Shown in pieces: positions 6,530 through 8,012 of a DNA stretch of 8,012 nt (position 1 is its first letter; each line of letters begins with the position of its first letter). The position numbers and the translations under genes were made by a program. Under the pieces are notes generated by a model, which saw only the letters and a program-made list of their open reading frames with translations, searched no databases and was not told where the DNA came from. The stretch comes from Sporomusa sp. (GTDB lineage: Bacteria; Bacillota_C; Negativicutes; Sporomusales; Sporomusaceae). Where the stretch lies: contig JAQSXM010000135.1 in NCBI GenBank assembly GCA_029256645.1, positions 1-8,012 of the forward strand. Reading direction: 5' to 3'.

Positions 6530-6558
6530 GAATATTTTACCACAATTAATCATATATT
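6530..6558 (+). promoter_or_regulatory. Sigma-E-type promoter of the mciZ-like gene
   Basis: Plus strand: GAATATT (6530-6536), a full match to the sigma-E -35 consensus KMATATT as I recall it, then exactly 14 bases, then CATATATT (6551-6558), 7 of 8 to CATACANT. Transcription would begin near 6565, only about 17 bases before the ATG, leaving just room for the ribosome binding site. mciZ of B. subtilis is made under sigma-E in the mother cell. Confidence 0.7.
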
Positions 6559-6581
6559 ACCTCCAGAGGGAGGGATGTCCA
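6554..6581 (-). promoter_or_regulatory. Possible sigma-A promoter of nudF
   Basis: Minus strand TGGACA (6581-6576, 5 of 6 to TTGACA), a 16-base spacer, and TAATAT (6559-6554, 4 of 6 to TATAAT). The leader to nudF would be about 40 bases. Its -10 box lies on top of the -10 box of the opposing sigma-E promoter, so the two could not easily be occupied at once. The match is modest. Confidence 0.3.
6568..6574 (+). promoter_or_regulatory. Ribosome binding site that fixes the mciZ-like start
   Basis: GGGAGGG stands 7 bases before ATG 6582-6584. It marks this ATG, rather than in-frame codons further upstream inside the nudF 5' region, as the start. CCTCC at 6560-6564 could pair with GGAGG at 6569-6573 in any transcript that starts further upstream. 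Confidence 0.75.
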
Positions 6582-6707
6582 ATGACAGTGATTGCTAGAA
6601 ACGGCCTTTATTTTAGCGGCAAAATTAAAGATTTACTGAAAGAATTACGTAGCTTGAGCAAAGAGTATAACACCCTTCAGGATATTGTTAATAAAAATTT
6701 ACAGTGA
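6582..6707 (+). CDS. mciZ: Probable Z-ring inhibitor MciZ (41 residues)
   Basis: A 41-residue protein on the strand opposite to all other genes here. From residue 8 (GLYFSGKIKDLLKELRSL) it aligns without gaps over about 31 residues to my recollection of B. subtilis MciZ (40 residues): Gly8, Gly13, Lys14, Leu22, Asp34 and Lys38 are identical and many others conservative. The layout, a short beta-like stretch before GK and then an amphipathic helix, is the same. MciZ binds the C-terminal subdomain of FtsZ and caps filaments, stopping Z-ring formation in the mother cell during sporulation. In B. subtilis the gene is also next to nudF. A sigma-E-type promoter, a good ribosome binding site and a terminator frame it. 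Identity rests on about six exact matches, so context carries much of the weight; the alternative is an unrelated small sporulation protein. Confidence 0.72.
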   Translation: MTVIARNGLYFSGKIKDLLKELRSLSKEYNTLQDIVNKNLQ

Positions 6708-6717
6708 GGTTCGAAGG

Positions 6718-6744
6718 AAAACCGTAGTCAACTACGGCTTTTTT
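6718..6744. terminator. Bidirectional terminator between convergent genes
   Basis: CCGTAG (6722-6727) pairs with CTACGG (6732-6737) around the tetraloop TCAA. On the plus strand it is followed after one C by six T (6739-6744), and on the minus strand by TTTT (6721-6718). It lies 14 bases after the mciZ-like stop and 13 bases after the stop of the leftward ATPase gene, so it can end both transcripts; the plus-strand T run is the better one. Confidence 0.85.
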
Positions 6745-6750
6745 GTCTGC

Positions 6751-7413
6751 TTAGTCCATCCACGGATAATGCGTGTAAGGCTTGAGAATAAATAACGGTC
6801 TGTTGATTTGAATAACTTGTTCAAGCCATTCAGGAACTACTACCCATTTAATTGGCAAGGCAAGTGCCGTGGCTGCTTGCTCAACAATAGCTATTCCTTC
6901 ATAGATGTGCTCTAAGGTCGTTGCGGGGCCAAGATTAGTATTGCTGACCAAACCGCTGATTTTGAGGCGTGAAGCTTGTTCAATGCGATGTAGTATGTTG
7001 ATAATACCTTCAGTGTTGCCGGTAAATGGTCGTCTGGTATTAACAACCAATAAAGCCTGATAGCTGGATTGATCAAAATATCGCTTAAGTTGTCCTAATG
7101 CAATCGCCGATTCACCGCCGCCAGCATCCATGACTACCTTTGTATTTGTCTGTGAAAAAATCTCGACTAAATTATGGGGCAAAATTGGCAAATCGGCATG
7201 AGACAAACGGGAATCGGGAGCAATGACTTTGACTCCGCTTTTTTCGAGTAGTTCACGGTTTTCTCTAGTTCGGAAATAAGGCTTTATCAGATCAATGTCA
7301 ACAATAGCTGTTTCTTGTCCGGTCTGCTTTAATTTAAGCGCATAGTTGACTGCAAGCTCAGTTTTTCCGCTGCCAAATTCACCTAAGAAAATAGTTATTT
7401 GCTTATCTTCCAT
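6751..7413 (-). CDS. P-loop ATPase of unknown role, downstream of butyrate kinase
   Basis: A 220-residue cytoplasmic protein with a clear Walker A motif, GEFGSGKT (residues 11-18), a conserved-looking VDIDLIKPYFRTRE (38-51) typical of SIMIBI/MinD-like ATPases, and a Walker B-like VVMDAGGGE (93-101). NTRRPF at about 126-131 follows a hydrophobic strand, and VSNTNLG near 157-163 occupies the place of the base-recognition strand of this class. No membrane segment or added domain is visible. It lies 16 bases after buk and probably shares its transcript; GAAGG overlapping the buk stop lies about 12 bases before ATG 7413-7411, rather far. Annotations in such genomes call related proteins ATP-binding protein or cobyrinic acid a,c-diamide synthase-like, but nothing here shows cobalamin synthesis. 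Function unknown. Confidence 0.8.
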   Translation of the reverse strand: MEDKQITIFLGEFGSGKTELAVNYALKLKQTGQETAIVDIDLIKPYFRTRENRELLEKSGVKVIAPDSRLSHADLPILPHNLVEIFSQTNTKVVMDAGGGESAIALGQLKRYFDQSSYQALLVVNTRRPFTGNTEGIINILHRIEQASRLKISGLVSNTNLGPATTLEHIYEGIAIVEQAATALALPIKWVVVPEWLEQVIQINRPLFILKPYTHYPWMD

Positions 7414-7429
7414 CTTGTTTTATTACCTT

Positions 7430-8012
7430 CTACTCATATATTTTCGGTTGCTCTTCCCCACGAAGTATCCTTAGCGTACCTTCAACCAGTGCTTCTAATT
7501 CATCCTCACCAGGGTAGATCAGTACCTGACTAATAAATTTTACACGATCACAAATCATTTTAGTGAGCAGCCTTGAATGCGCTAATCCACCAGTTAGTAC
7601 CACTGCGTCAACGCAGCCCTGTACAACTGTTGCCATAGCGCCGATCTCTTTAGCTACCTGATAAGCCATAGCTTCATAAATAAGTGCTGCTCTGGTGTCT
7701 CCACCTGCAATGCGGCTTTCTATCTCACGTCCGTCGTTAGTGCCGAGATGTGCTACCAGGCCAGCTTGGCCAACAAGTTTCTTTTTAATGTCCTCAAGTG
7801 TATATTCTCCTGAAAAGCACATTTTAGCTAATTCGTGTGAAGGTAATCCACCCGCCCGTTCAGGCGAAAATGGTCCAGCATCATTGGGATTGGTTACATC
7901 AATCATCCGGCCGTTCTGCTGTACACCAACTGAAATGCCACCTCCAAGGTGAACTAGAATTAGAGTAAGAACATTATACTGTTTATCTAAATCTTTAGCC
8001 ACTCTGTGAGCC
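7430..8012 (-). CDS. buk: Butyrate kinase, C-terminal part (runs off the right edge)
   Basis: Transfers phosphate between butyryl phosphate and ADP to make butyrate and ATP; related enzymes act on branched-chain acyl phosphates. About 193 residues are present out of a usual 355. The frame stays open to the edge: codons before the GTG at 8002-8000 read Ala-His-Arg, as in other butyrate kinases (AHRVAKDL), so that GTG is an internal valine and not a start. ASKHA-fold motifs are visible: LVHLGGGISVG, GPFSPERAGGLP, AHLGTNDGREIE, AVVLTGGLAHS and PGEDELEALVEG. A branched-chain fatty-acid kinase cannot be excluded, since the family is not separated by these motifs. A P-loop ATPase gene follows 16 bases later. 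Confidence 0.94.
   Translation of the reverse strand, partial: AHRVAKDLDKQYNVLTLILVHLGGGISVGVQQNGRMIDVTNPNDAGPFSPERAGGLPSHELAKMCFSGEYTLEDIKKKLVGQAGLVAHLGTNDGREIESRIAGGDTRAALIYEAMAYQVAKEIGAMATVVQGCVDAVVLTGGLAHSRLLTKMICDRVKFISQVLIYPGEDELEALVEGTLRILRGEEQPKIYE

Noticed and set aside
6480..6581. Longer form of the plus-strand small gene starting inside nudF
   Set aside because: The upstream part covers the nudF start region and the sigma-E-type promoter, and the good ribosome site directs translation to ATG 6582.
8000..8002. GTG as start of a 190-residue butyrate kinase
   Set aside because: The frame is open to the edge and the codons before it encode Ala-His-Arg, which belong to the conserved AHRVAKDL region, so the gene is cut by the window and this GTG is internal.

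Overview
The window looks like part of the chromosome of an anaerobic, endospore-forming Firmicute. The evidence is spoIIM, a butyrate kinase (buk), AT-rich intergenic regions with GGAGG-type ribosome binding sites, and a gene order that, as I recall it, follows the Bacillus subtilis sporulation neighbourhood (mciZ, nudF, spoIIM, yqzK, xerD, drm/deoB, dacF). The butyrate kinase and overall style would suit a Negativicute (Sporomusa/Pelosinus type) or a Clostridium relative, but I cannot fix the genus. No rRNA, tRNA, insertion sequence, CRISPR array or phage gene is visible.

Layout from the right edge, following the mostly minus-strand transcription. First comes the 3' part of butyrate kinase (7430-8012), then a P-loop ATPase of unknown role (6751-7413). 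A hairpin at about 6718-6744 can end transcription from both sides. Next is the only plus-strand gene, a 41-residue protein (6582-6707) that I identify as a probable MciZ, the mother-cell inhibitor of FtsZ; it has a good sigma-E-type promoter. Divergent from it, nudF (ADP-ribose pyrophosphatase) overlaps by 8 bases an endonuclease Q-like PHP protein. spoIIM follows, with its own sigma-E-like promoter and a strong terminator. A small one-pass membrane protein lies in the yqzK position. The set ends with xerD, deoB and pdp, closely spaced, and a terminator that overlaps the pdp stop codon. The last 64 bases carry a sigma-F-like promoter, a ribosome binding site and the first codons of a gene that synteny predicts to be dacF.

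Functionally the window combines sporulation (spoIIM for engulfment, mciZ-like for blocking Z-rings in the mother cell, probable dacF in the forespore), chromosome dimer resolution (xerD), nucleoside salvage (pdp makes pentose-1-phosphate, deoB converts it to the 5-phosphate), nucleotide-pool cleaning and DNA repair (nudF, EndoQ-like), and energy metabolism (buk). The most rewarding observation is the unremarked small MciZ-like gene. Its -10 box is identical to that of spoIIM, with the same spacing, suggesting that both belong to the mother-cell regulon. All intergenic gaps are below 300 bases.
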